In this document: piece after piece, positions 12,222-23,373 of the stretch
How the letters are laid out: each line of letters opens with the position of its first letter
Position numbering within the stretch: position 1 is the stretch's first letter
From: Rhizopus sp. PT2906
Taxonomy: Eukaryota; Mucoromycota; Mucoromycetes; Mucorales; Rhizopodaceae
NCBI GenBank assembly: GCA_025529335.1
Contig: JAMYHX010000112.1
Span: forward strand, 1 to 64,000
DNA length: 64,000 bases
Direction of reading: 5' to 3'
Notes under the pieces: generated by a model
The model's input: only the letters and a program-made list of their open reading frames with translations
What the model was told of the DNA's origin: nothing
The model's database searches: none
Made by a program: the position numbers and the translations under genes

Positions 12222-14085
12222 ATGGAATTGACTGAAATTGCAATTGAAACATATCATCGTGCTTTGGATAAGCTTGTACCAATTCTTCAAAAGAGATCAA
12301 AACGCTCTTATATTGGCGTAGCAGTTGCCTTGGTTGTACTTGAACGCATCTACTCGTTCTTTAGAGTACCAAAGAGCATTCGTCATATTCCTGCTGTTCC
12401 TTACTTTGCTATGGCCAAATCATTCTTAACTTCTGAGGCTCCATCATCTAGACATCAACGTCTCGTTTTGCCTGTAATTGAGAAAGGCAATGGAATTTAT
12501 GTGGTAAAAGAATTAGAGGCCCTCCTATTATTGATTTAACTTTATTATTATATAGAATAAATTGCCCCTAGAATGGACTGTAAACGTTGCTACACCAACG
12601 TCTGCCAAACATGTACTTCTCAAGTCAGGTAAGTTGATATGATGCACTTACAGTTCAAAAAAAAGAAATTAACCTAAACAAACAAAAAGAAATATACCCT
12701 AAATCAGAAAGCTTCCTGAAGCTACTTGGTCCACAGAGTCCTGCTGTTTTGTTTTTGGGAAGCAAGGCCATTGGATTTGTGAACGGAGATACATGGAAAA
12801 AACAACGAAAGGTAAAGCAGATTATATATTGTTTAACGAAATCTAATATATAAAAAACAGATCATGAACCCTGCCTTCCATCGTTCAATGCCTATCCAAA
12901 CCATGGCCAGTGTCATGCCTGATTTTTTCTCGGCTATTGATAAATACGGGGACGAAGGAATACCTATCTCCACAATAATGAGAGATTTTACCCTTGATGT
13001 CCTTGGTCACACTGCATTTGGTAAGCCTTCCCTTTTTATAAAGATATGTATGAAACTTAAACGTAATAGGATTTGACTTTAAGGCCCTAAAGGGCGATCC
13101 TGATAATTGGACCAGAACCTATCATATCATCAACAATGCTTTATTTAATCCTACTGCAAACATGCTTACATCATTAAACCCTATCTTGTCGATTATTTCT
13201 CCTGAAAGAAGAAGAATCCTTGAAGCAATCAAAAAGCTGAATGGCATGTTGGAAGCCATGATTAAACAAAAGCGTCAAGAAGTACAGAGTAACGCACAAG
13301 CCCATGCTCCCGAAAACGAAAAGGATTTGCTTACTTTGATGCTGGAAGCTCAACAGAGAGGAGAAGGATTAGCCACTGACGAAGAACTCAAGCACAACGT
13401 CTCTGGATTTTTCTTGGCAGGACATGATACTACTTCTGAAACTCTTTCTTTCTACTTTTACAATATTGCAAAGAATAAGGATGTTCAACGTAAGCTAAGA
13501 GAAGAACTTAACGCGGTCCTGGGCGATAAGCCAGTTGATGTTATCCCAACCCTCGAGCAATTGAAGTCCATGGAGTATTTGAATTGCACTATCAAGGAGA
13601 ATTTGCGTCTCAATGGTCCTGCTGACAATGTCCTCCCAAGAGTAGCTACTGAAGACATGGTTGTCGATGGTACTCCCATTCCAAAGGGAACCGTTGTCAA
13701 TGTTGATATTCATGCTATTCATCATGATACACGCTACTGGAAGGATCCATACAAGTTTGTTCCCGAACGATTTCTTCCAGGTGGCGAGCATGACTCTCAC
13801 TCGGGTATGACCTGGTTGCCCTTTGGAAACGGAGCTCGTCAATGTCTTGGTATGAATTTTAGTTTGGCTGAACAGAGACTTGTGATTGCCATGACAGGTA
13901 AACCAAAACAAAAAACGCGTTTTCTGCTTTCAATATTAATCATTTGTGTGTTATTGTAATATATAGTTCGAAAATACGATATTGAAGTTCCCAAGGACTC
14001 GATTCACTATGATCATCCTATTTTAGAATCTTCAAAGACAAAGGCTCCTGCGTCACTCAAACTAATCTTTAGAAAGCGTTACTAA
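12222..14085 (+). CDS. Cytochrome P450, probably CYP509-like
   Basis: Haem monooxygenase anchored in the ER. Six exons (12222-12503, 12556-12628, 12690-12811, 12861-13020, 13070-13897, 13967-14085) give 527 residues. An N-terminal membrane anchor lies at about residues 28-47. The I-helix has FFLAGHDTTSETL (oxygen-activation AGxDTT), the K-helix KENLRLN (ExxR), then FVPERFLPGG (PERF) and the haem loop FGNGARQCLG with the Cys ligand. The full set of catalytic motifs is intact. Family CYP509 is a guess based on the Mucorales context. The substrate cannot be told from sequence. A TATA-like box sits 70 bp upstream. Confidence 0.9.
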
Positions 14086-14365
14086 CTTGATATCAAAATG
14101 ACAATAAAAAAAATATATTTATTATCTTCATCCACACTTTATTCAGAAATCACATTTGCACACTGATAGGAAAATGATAATTTCAGGCATAAAAGAAGGT
14201 CCACAAGAAGTAAAAGAAAAATGATTAATAAAATGTGGATCACATTATACAGATCTCAGAAATATCAAGCTCATTCTATGTATTATTAAATGTTGTCTTT
14301 AAACATTAAAGAAAATATTGATTACCAACAAAAGTGTAATTGTTATTATATTGTGTGCAAATAAT

Positions 14366-15921
14366 TTATCTTCTTCTATATTTATCTCTGCTATCGTCTC
14401 TTCTTCTATACTTGTCTCTGCTATCGTCTCTTCTTCTATACTTGTCTCTGCTATCATCTCTTCTTCTATGCCTATCTCTGCTATCATCTCTTCTTCTATA
14501 TTTATCTCTGCTATCATCTCTTCTTCTATATTTATCTCTGCTATCATCTCTTCTTCTATATTTGTCCCTGCTGTCATCTCTTCTTCTTTCTCGGCTATAG
14601 TTTTTTCTTTTATTCCTGTCTCGACTATACTCTCTTTTCTTATCTCTGTCTTCTGCTGACTTTTGTCTTTTATAGTCATCTCTGTCAAACACCATTTCAT
14701 ATTTACTAGTGTCGGCAGTATCTGCTTCCTCTCGGTATCTTGTTCGTTTCGTAAGATTTTCAAAGCCTCCCATGGTATCTCTGCCGGTACGCTGAAGGAT
14801 CCAATCTTTATGAAGTTTAGACACGGATTGAGAGAAATCGACATGAATACGACGGTCATCAATCAACACGGACTGCATTTTGAAATAAGCCTAGATATAC
14901 ATATATGAATTAGCCTACATCTCCTTCGCTTTTTTTTCTTCTCATGTTTACCTCTTCTGCATCTTCTTTTCTCTCAAATTCTATGAATGCATAACTAAGT
15001 GAATCACCCGTCACTCGATCACGAATAATTTCACAACTATGAATAGGTCCAAATCTTGAAAATATCAGTTCCAAGTCTTCATCTCTTGTGATCGGGTTCA
15101 ATTTACAAACAAACAACACGTTTTCAGGAGGCTTCACTTCAGCAAACGGCAGATCACCAATCATTTCCAGTGTCAATGCATGGGCCCTGGCTTCTCTTGC
15201 CCGGTTTGCTTTTTCAATTTCTTCTTCGTTTTCGCCTTCTTCCAGTTCCTCGTCCTCTGCGATACGCATTGATTCTAACTGCTCCTTGGTAGGCAAAGGT
15301 GATTTATCCGGAACCTGCAATCCTTCTGGATCAGGGAACGGATCATCCAAGATGACTGTATGCTTGATACGTATATCACGATAAGGTCTCCCTTGCTCAT
15401 CGCAATAGGCCTCATTGATCTTGTCTAGCGTTTCAAACCCTTCTGCTACTTCACCAAATAAGGTATATTTGCCATCCAGATAATCCAAGTTTTCACCTAG
15501 TGTAATAAAGAACTGACTCCCACTCACGCCGCCACTCTCAACAGAGGCATCTGCTGCAACGGCCATAGAGACCATACCTCGTCTTGTGTGCTTTAATGAA
15601 GGATTGATCTCTGCTGGAAAGTAACGTTGACTGGGTCCGTTGAGTATACCGTAGATCGACTCGCCTTGATCGCCCTTTCCTGTAGGATCTCCTGTTTGAG
15701 CCATAAAGTCCTTTTGAACATTAAAGAATGGCGCAAAATTATAATACTTGATTTTACAAAGCTTCAAAAAGTTTAATGTCGTCTTTGGACATTCTTCTGT
15801 GAACAAATCAATGACAATGTCACCTAATGACGTCTCAATCAAGACAGACTATATAAAGCTAATATTAGTAGTCTTTATTTACTACGTGTGTGTATACATG
15901 TGTATATTGGATACTTGCCAT
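14366..15921 (-). CDS. PPIL4: Peptidyl-prolyl isomerase-like 4: cyclophilin-RRM-RS protein
   Basis: A nuclear, spliceosome-associated cyclophilin with an RNA-recognition motif. Exons in coding order are 15921-15919 (ATG only), 15848-14952 and 14890-14366, giving 474 residues. The cyclophilin domain occupies about residues 1-170 (SVLIETSLGDIVIDLF; FNVQKDFMAQTGDPTGKG; GSQFFITLGE). The RRM follows (NVLFVCKLNP = RNP2; LSYAFIEFERKEDAEE = RNP1). The C-terminus is Arg/Asp/Ser-rich and ends in seven 10-residue repeats (see 14371-14580). Intron 1 has a GC donor (ATG|GCAAGT), because only that junction puts SVLIET in frame with the ATG. The FAN1 gene diverges from it with 137 bp between starts. Confidence 0.9.
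14371..14580 (-). repeat. Seven-copy 30-bp tandem repeat inside PPIL4
   Basis: Seven consecutive 30-bp units (14371-14400 to 14551-14580) differ at few positions. In the PPIL4 frame each unit codes for a 10-residue RS-type unit (SRDKYRRRDD). The units have no stop codon in at least two other frames, one of which reads as an Ile/Glu repeat on the minus strand. Confidence 0.95.
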
Positions 15922-16058
15922 GCGTATATAAATGTGTGTATATAAAAGAAAAAAACAAGTTAGTTTTGATAGCTTCGGAATCTTAAACGATTGACCTCGA
16001 GACGCCCAATAAAAAAAAAGTGATACAGGTCAGTTTTCCCTCTTTTTTTTTTTTTTTT

Positions 16059-18899
16059 ATGCACAGCAATAATAAGAAGAGAGGAGCTGAAAGCAAGCGA
16101 TTGACACAGAGTACCTTGTTTACCTTTTTTACTCAAAAGAAACAGAAAACCAAGAACAATGAGGCAAAGGAAGAGGTTATTATTGAACAAGTAGTCAAAG
16201 AAGAAGAAGAAAGGGTAGAAATAGTAGCAAAACCTTTGTCAATAGAAAAGGAAGAACACAGTACACATATAGAGCAAAGGTTTAGCAATTCTATATACAC
16301 ACAAGAATTTGATGATATGGTTCAAACCGTACTTGATGGAGAAGATTATCTGCTTGATGAAAAAGAACTCGACTTATGCTGTAGATTTGTTGGTTTGAAA
16401 GGTTACCTTTTTGTAAAAGGATCAAGTGGCGATGCTTATATATAAATAGATGATCCTAAACACTTGCTTGTCAGATTATTAATGAGAAGACACAAATGGA
16501 TCAAACAGGATACGTTAGACTATCCATTAACAGATACGAATAAGGCTATTCAAGAATTAAATGAAATTGGATTTATAGAAAGTGATCTGAAAGATATAGA
16601 AACAGCGTTACATGTCTTGACAAAGCCTGAGCTAAAAAATATTGCAAAAGAAAGACACATTGATATGCAGGAGGCAGTAAAAGATGACATACATACACAC
16701 ACACATATATACACAACTCATGCGCGTATTTATATTTAGAGAAAGAATGGGTATATAAAGGAGATAGTAAAGTACGCCTTGTCAGATCACATTAGTTATG
16801 GTAATTCGCAAACTATTCATGAATCAAAAATGAAAAAGCTGTGGGATACTGTAAACAAGTATCTAGGTAAGATATACGTTCCTTAACTCTCTTTTTAACC
16901 GCTGTGTATACTTATGTTCTTAAACAGGACCATGTTTACGTGTACGATCTGAGGTGTATGACCTTTTCCAACGTCTACAGATTGTCTATTATCGAATCAC
17001 TAGCCTGCATGATACAAACTATATCACCAGTTCAATATTAGCCAAAATCAATCGACGTAGTTATCCTCAGTATACATGGTCTCGATCAAACTCCATTTGG
17101 CCCTGTCGCGCTGATTTATTAAAGTTCGAAGAGGCATTGCTAATAGAAAAGGAATTTGAAACAATGGTAAAAGATATACCCAGGACAAGGACAGCTGGTC
17201 AAAAAGATAATGGTGAGGACGTACAGGCACTATTAGCCTCATGCTGGTCACTTTGTGAGTCCAAGATGAGTGTTTGGGATGAATGCATTTATTCAGAACA
17301 AACGAGTCAGAGGCCATATTATAAAAGACGATTTGAAGCAGGTAGTTCATAGTGTGAAAAGACCCATATTTTTTATTCATTGTTTCATATAGGCTGGATA
17401 TATACCAGATTATTAGACCGAGGGACAGAGATATTGGCCAGGTTACATGAATATGAGCTAGAATCTCTTATCTTGCACAAACTACTAAGTCAGCGCGTGT
17501 ATCGTCTGGGCAAACGAGGCAAGTGGTACGAAAGACTTGCTTTGGTTCAAATGAACTATTTAGAAAGAAAAGACGCAAAGGTCATGAGGGAACAAAAGAA
17601 GTGTGCATTACAAACATGTATTGATGCATTGCATGATCCTCTTGTTCATCAAAGTAAGTAACAAATTGAAAACAAGCAGCAGGCTAACTGACAAAGAATC
17701 TGCATATAGTCTATATTCATGGGATACAGGAGCGTATAAAACGTTTAGAACGACAACTTTCCATTCCAAAGAGAGAACAACATGACTTTTCCTACATGAG
17801 CCTAAGAAAGCCCAGAGAGATTACAGTTTATGGTATTGGTATTATGATTATTATTTTTTCATTATCTGATGCATATTCTTTACAGGTGAACGTATATCAA
17901 ATGATGATGATGTAAATAAAAAGTCCATATGGAGAACAAATAATGGAGCAGAGTGCTCAGTAGAAGAGGTTGCCCTGGAATATTATGCCAAGAAAGGCTT
18001 CAAAGGGTAAGATCTCTCTCTTTGTGTTGTATGTATATCCTTTCATAAACCTCGTTTGTATAGACTGCATGCAGAGAATGGGATAATAAGGATGATTGTA
18101 AGTAATATATTCTTATATTACAAAGAATAGTAACCAAGCGAATATAAAAGGCATCCCTGCTGTTTTGGGACATTCTATTTGCGCCTATTCCTGGTGTCTT
18201 TGAAACGCCTTATCAGACTGCACCTTTGGATATACGGTCAGATGCATTTTATGAAAGTAAGAACAATTGAAATCGCTGTATACGATGATGATTTAGATGA
18301 TGACAAAATGATAAATAGGTCGATTAGACATTATTCAAAAAAGATTAAATGCAATAGAGAATGGTGATTATTTAGACATCATAAAGACAATCGATACCAG
18401 AGAAAGACCCAGACAGACATTATGTATAGGCGTCAATTGGAATTATGAGCTAGAGGATATATTAGAGATAGCCGAGGTAAGAGAAAGAGAGAGGTTAATG
18501 CATATTTGATGTTGTTATTTACATATCCAAAAAAGTGTATTGGCCCCATGCCATTAGCTTCTCTATGCAAACTACTTTTTGAGGAATATGGACAGCGACA
18601 AAGCGGAATGCCAGATCTTTGGTAAATTTATACAAGATATTATAAAGACGAGTAGCTCATATTTTATGTATACAAGCTGCTGGAATTATGAAAAGAAAGA
18701 ATGTCTATTTTCTGAAGGTTAATCGCTTATGTCTTTTTTGGGATAAACAATCTAAACATGATTTATAGTAAAAGGACCCGGAGACACCTTATCTGAAACT
18801 CAAAAGCTATGGATTGATACACTCGCCAGTGTCGGTATTCAAGTTGAAGTGTGCTTTGTAAAACTATGGAAAGGCGAAGATGTATTTTTGGAGACATAG
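16059..18899 (+). CDS. FAN1: Fanconi-associated nuclease 1 (FAN1)
   Basis: Structure-specific 5' flap endo/exonuclease for interstrand-crosslink repair. Thirteen exons by my splicing (first 16059-16401, last 18769-18899) give 723 residues. The SAP-like and winged-helix region holds LVRLLMRRHKW and LTKPELKNIAK. The TPR part holds WIYTRLLDRG and ESLILHKLLSQ. The C-terminal VRR-NUC domain is complete: LLFWDILFAPIPGVFETPYQ, then RQSGMPD (metal-binding Asp), FSEVKGPGD (ExK) and DTLSETQKLW. No UBZ zinc finger is seen at the N-terminus. Instead residues 17-24 read QSTLFTFF, which matches the PCNA-binding PIP consensus. The first intron donor (GTTACC at 16402) is weak but the phase demands it. Confidence 0.9.
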
Positions 18900-19055
18900 T
18901 AAAGTTACAGGAGCTCTCTCATGATAAATAAACTATTTTTTGAGTTCTAATAAAGTAACTCTTTGTTTACCATATTTAGCAAAGCTATTCCTGCATTTTT
19001 CATCAACATCAGGTCAACTTAACATTGATTCTATAGAAACAACCTTTCTTTAAAA

Positions 19056-20522
19056 GAAGTGAGAAGTAGGGTTGACGATGATGCTATTTCAGTATTGGTA
19101 AGGGAAGAACAATATAAATACCCCCCTCATAAGAAACGGCAACTTTCTTTTTTAAACAAGCTAATAACGTGTTCCTTTGAGGGACTATAAAGAAATCTAA
19201 ATTGTTTTCATTGTTTCTATTTTTCTTTCTGAAATCATACAAAATGAACTTTAAGTAGTTGATATTGCACAATATAAGACAGTGATTGAGAGCCATGTTG
19301 CCAAGTATGATATTAAGCGGATTATAAAGAAGACAATCATAAATACCACAGATCAAGAGTCAGATAAAGTTAGAAGTAGACCACTTGCTGACTATCTTTG
19401 GAAAAGTCTGTATGAATGCCATCACGCTGGAAGCAAGCGACATGCAAAAAAAACAGCACTGCAAAAGGAAGTCAACATATCCCAAGCTGGACTACGGATG
19501 TAAGACAGATGGGCATATGGTGATAATTTTGTTCATAGGCCTACGGGGCATATTTGTTGCGGCAGACGGTTCAGCTACAGAAATTGTAGACAAGAAAGCA
19601 GTTAAAGGAAATACTACAAAGTTTAACAATGTTGAATACAAGTAAGTATACGCTAGTTTATATAATCTTCTGTTTAATGCAAACCTTTTACTGACGACTC
19701 GTTAGGATGCGCTCGGGCTATGAGTGGGCAAAAAAGGTAGAGTCGAAGAATAGAGAAGCGGCTAGTATACAGCAGGTATACGACGAGATTTCTGCCATAG
19801 ATTCTTCGAAGAGCAGCAAAGCGTTGAAGTGCTTGAGGACCATCAGGAGAAACAGAAAAAAGTAAGTAGTTGAATGATTCTGTTTGTCATGCCTATTGCT
19901 TTGTATCGCGTAGAATTTTTGACTTCATGATCGAGAAACGAAGGCGTACCTTTTTCAAAACAGGCAAATCGTAGACAGCCACGCTTATAAATTAGTGCTT
20001 GGTTAAACTACTGCTGGCGCTCCACATACCATTATCCATAAAACAAACTCAAAGAGAAGAAAAAGAACAGAACGATCATTTAAGAATGCGAACGGGATGG
20101 TTGTGCTAAATTTAATACCATCAGTGATTGCTTATGGAACCGCTAGCTTACCAAGCTCAATGGCAGGATGAAGGCACAATAGTATAGCAGCTTGATCAAT
20201 TTATTGAATAAATAAATGCTTCTTTTATATACAGAGGGCCCAAAGATGCTACTTTAATCCCCGTTGACGAGTACAGGACGAATGTTACCTCCTCCAAATG
20301 TCACAGACGGTTCGAAATGCAAAAACTTGTGTGAATAGTTTACTTGATCGATATATTTATTGCTCACACATACATACTTTAGATTTAACTGTAAGAAGAA
20401 AACCCCAGCTGGGGGAACAAAATTATTGCAATGATATTTGGATGAGAACAACTGTTATATCTTGTAGTGCTAATGATAGGTCGCCCAAAATTGCTACAAT
20501 TCAAAAGCTAAGAGACCATTAG
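19056..20522 (+). pseudogene. Decayed Fanzor (eukaryotic TnpB-like RuvC nuclease)
   Basis: Pieces read in Fanzor order on one strand. The N-terminal part (about 19258-19500) reads VDIAQYKTVIESHVAKYDI. The RuvC-I strand is GLRGIFVAADG (about 19538-19575), directly after an intron, with the expected DPG Asp missing. A middle part follows (NVEYKMRSGYEWAKK) with two good GT-AG introns (19642-19705, 19862-19913), ending in a TAG at 19974. Further on come VIAYGTASLPSSM (about 20115), then LIPVDEYRT and SSKCHRRF (about 20257-20316), the block before the zinc ribbon, and NDIWMRTTVIS (about 20430), where the RuvC-III WxRD Asp is replaced. Several stops interrupt it. Fanzors are RNA-guided nucleases of mobile elements, known in mucoromycetes; this copy is dead. 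Confidence 0.65.
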
Positions 20523-21860
20523 ACATATCCAATACAGCATCCCTTTCCTTTATCAAATCATGCATGCTAGTACTTTTCTCTTCTTCAATTGAATATTAGC
20601 CTGTACCTACTCAAGTAGTACATTCATTAATGTTATTGATCATATGTTACTCTCATTATCCAATAAAGGCTTATCTCTATTATCTCAAGAATAGAAGCCT
20701 ACCATTAGTATCAAATCCGAGAAAGCAGGGGGAGGAGGGGGAGGATAACAGTGGCGGATGTAACTTTTAAAGGACTGTATAAGAAGACGCTGGGTTTGGC
20801 TCAAACAATAGTGTGTCTGAATGAACTATTTGTGTAGGTTCTCAATTTGATTCAAGAATAGTCCCCAACTTATTCAAAATTTGCTTTAATAATTAGTGCA
20901 AATCCAGCGAATGTGTTATATTTTAACCTTTCACTGATAAGCTTTCCTTCAATCTATTCTGTAACCCATCGTCAGCAGGTCTTGTGATAGTTGCATTGCT
21001 GCACTGTTAGACATGGTTTTTGATTAAATTAAACAACAAAGTTCCAGTTTTTAAGAATCGCTAAAAGGCATGGTTTGGGATGCTTTACAGTCATTATTCA
21101 TAAAAGATAAATCAATTAACGCATCAAAGTCACGTAAACGCGAAATTACAAGAGCACCTTTACGAGTATTTTTTCTCTCTTAAGCCAAAATAATTTATCA
21201 ATACAAGTATCCAAACACACGCAGGAAAATTGACTTGGACCATGATGCGCATACTTCCTGTAGCTTATGCATTAATGAATAGGCAATCAACAAAACAAAG
21301 AGAAAAATAGGCATGTCCATCTAACTAAGAATAGTAAAATATGCTTATCGCCAATAATAAACTGCCATGGCAGAAACTCTACAGATCTTATTTTAATATA
21401 AAAGAGAGGCAACATTTTACACCAAAAAAAAAGACACAGCAGTTTCTTCAACCATCTTATCTTTATACAAATGCAAATCAAGCTTGTTCTTCTTACCATC
21501 TGTGCTTCTCTTGTCACTGTTGGCTTCGCTGCTCCTTGACGTGTTTGATGAGATAACCATTATAATAACTCGAGTATAATCTTACAGTAGAGCATACATT
21601 CTACTTTACATTCCTCTATCGCATCTGATAAGAATAACTTATAATAATAACAATAACTATAGTAGCTACTAGTATAGCAATAATAACATAAGCATAAATA
21701 ATGTCAGTGACGACAATAATATAAATAGCAGTCATAGATTCTCTCTCGCTATAAAATGAACACGCGTCTAATTTAACAATATCCAGCTCTTCTTAATGAA
21801 GAATCTAATTCGCAAGCTATCGACTTATCTGCCTTTTTTCAATAACACCAAAGCTGAATA
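20523..21860. other. Non-coding stretch in the mobile-element island
   Basis: About 1.3 kb with no complete gene. A 22-codon frame at 21471-21539 codes for a signal-peptide-like sequence (listed separately). Around 21640-21720 the DNA is simple and A/T-rich. I saw no terminal repeats that would bound the Fanzor relic. Confidence 0.4.
21471..21539 (+). pseudogene. Orphan signal-peptide-coding frame
   Basis: ATG followed by MQIKLVLLTICASLVTVGFAAP-type residues (22 in all, then TGA): one Lys, a long hydrophobic core and small residues at the end, as in a secretory signal peptide. No second exon could be joined to it with correct phase, so it is either the relic of a small secreted protein or chance. 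Confidence 0.25.
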
Positions 21861-21861
21861 G

Positions 21862-22654
21862 AACAAAAACGACTGCTACTGGGTGTAGCTCGCCTGTAAG
21901 TGTTTCTTTTTTTCTTTTGGATTGTTATTTATAGATTTTATTTTTAGGATGGAAGAGCTGCCTAGGAAAACCGTGGAGAACAGTCAGATAGGCGAAGCAG
22001 AACTGTGGAGCTCGTTCTTTCACCCTTTGTTGGTGAAAATCCTCTCAGATAATGACAGGGACATAAGGCTGAGATGGCCAGACATGGTCGCTTCTGAAAA
22101 AGGTCAAGGTAGACCTGACGCAATCATTTCAGAAGTGACAAGCGGTGAATTTGGCGCTTCTCTTGGGTTTGGTGAATACAAGACATCTCACAAGTGCAAC
22201 ACTGCTTCATTGTGTAAGGTCATAATAAAACTTACACAACTTGCACAGCGAAGCATCAACATCAATAGCATCAAGTCGGTGCTTTGCTTTCAAATACATG
22301 GTACGTACATTTTAACCACGTAATGTACCATTGAAATATACTAATTTTCACTTACTAGGATTTGGAATTGCTTTCTATATGGCAAATTTGAACCATGAGG
22401 GTGTTTACACATTCACCCAACTTGCAAAGATGGAGTTCCCTCGCTCCCTGGAAGAGCTGCCACTATTTGTGAACATGAAGACAATTAGCCTGCTTTTGCA
22501 AGTCAGCCAGTGCTTCCAGAAGCACTGCTACTCGCAAAAACAATGTCTTGATTTAAAGACAAAAATGGTTCAAGAGGTGGACCACAATGCCTTGAACTCT
22601 TTAATTCACGGCAATTATAGTGATGTCCGCCTTTGTCACATTAATTTTAAATAA
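21862..22654 (+). CDS. PD-(D/E)XK-like protein of a mucoromycete family, 5' end damaged
   Basis: Two exons, 21948-22300 and 22359-22654, join in phase across a 58-bp GT-AG intron. A short upstream piece (21862-21891, KRLLLGVARL) is joinable but has a stop just before it and no start codon. Residues GRPDAIISEV, about 10 more, then FGEYKTS fit the PD...(D/E)xK nuclease core. Later blocks GFGIAFYMANLNHEGVYTF and FPRSLEELP match a pattern I recall as recurring many times in Mucorales genomes. I do not know its function. The catalytic-type residues are intact here, unlike in the relative at 2598-3112. Confidence 0.5.
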
Positions 22655-22863
22655 ATATGTACCTTTTTTTTTTTTTAAAAAAAAGCAAACAAATCAAAAT
22701 ACTTTTTTGGGTGAGCATTCAAACATGTAATACAAGTTTTTATGCACTGAAAGAGAAAAGTCTTTCTTTAGGAAAGTTAATCTTTTTAACAGAAAACATT
22801 AGTAAAAGTAAAGAAAATCAAAATTGCCTTCAAAAAATTGACAAACAAAGGGTTCACATGATG

Positions 22864-23240
22864 TTAAAACTTCATGTTTTCGACATAACTCAATGAATCA
22901 AAGATACGGAAGACGTACACATCACACTTGACCGCCTTGTCACAGAGCTCATAAACGAAATTGTCTGAGTAAGAGATGTATTCGACTGCATTGGTACCAC
23001 GCAACAACATCTGGAAAGGAACGTTGGGCACCAACTTACGAAGAGCAGCTAGTCTGTCCCGACGATCTTCATGAAGGAAACGTATGGCCACATCAAAGGT
23101 TGTACCACCCCAACATTCGGTGAGAAGGCGTTGGCCAAAGCGTGAAAGGCAGTAGAGAACAATCTTTAAGAGATCTATATACTTGTTCTTCCATCTCTCC
23201 GTCCATAACGAAAGGATCATCTATGGTTAAGACAAGTCAC
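22864..23240 (-). pseudogene. Pyruvate carboxylase fragment
   Basis: The frame reads ECWGGTTFDVAIRFLHED, RLAALRKLVPNVPFQMLLRG, then FRIFDSLSYVENMKF and a stop. This is a piece of the carboxyltransferase domain of pyruvate carboxylase. Upstream, IDLLKIV is in this frame, but the conserved TAHALANAF block is readable only in the next frame, so two compensating indels flank it. The biotin carboxylase and biotin-carrier domains are absent. It is a dead fragment in the mobile island, not a gene. Confidence 0.8.
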
Positions 23241-23373
23241 TCTATAGTTTTATCAAAATGACAATATTTACCAACTGCACTATATGCTTGCCTTATGATC
23301 CCAAAAAACGAAAAAGTTTATGAATGTAAATTATTAGCCAACAGAGACAAGCTCTCAGTAGTTTGGAAATGTA

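Noticed and set aside
14371..14580. CRISPR-like array
   Set aside because: Units are directly adjacent without spacers and lie inside a coding exon; the genome is eukaryotic.
14299..14862. 187-codon Ile/Glu-repeat frame on the minus strand
   Set aside because: A shadow frame through the 30-bp repeat; the RS frame continues the RRM of PPIL4 in phase.
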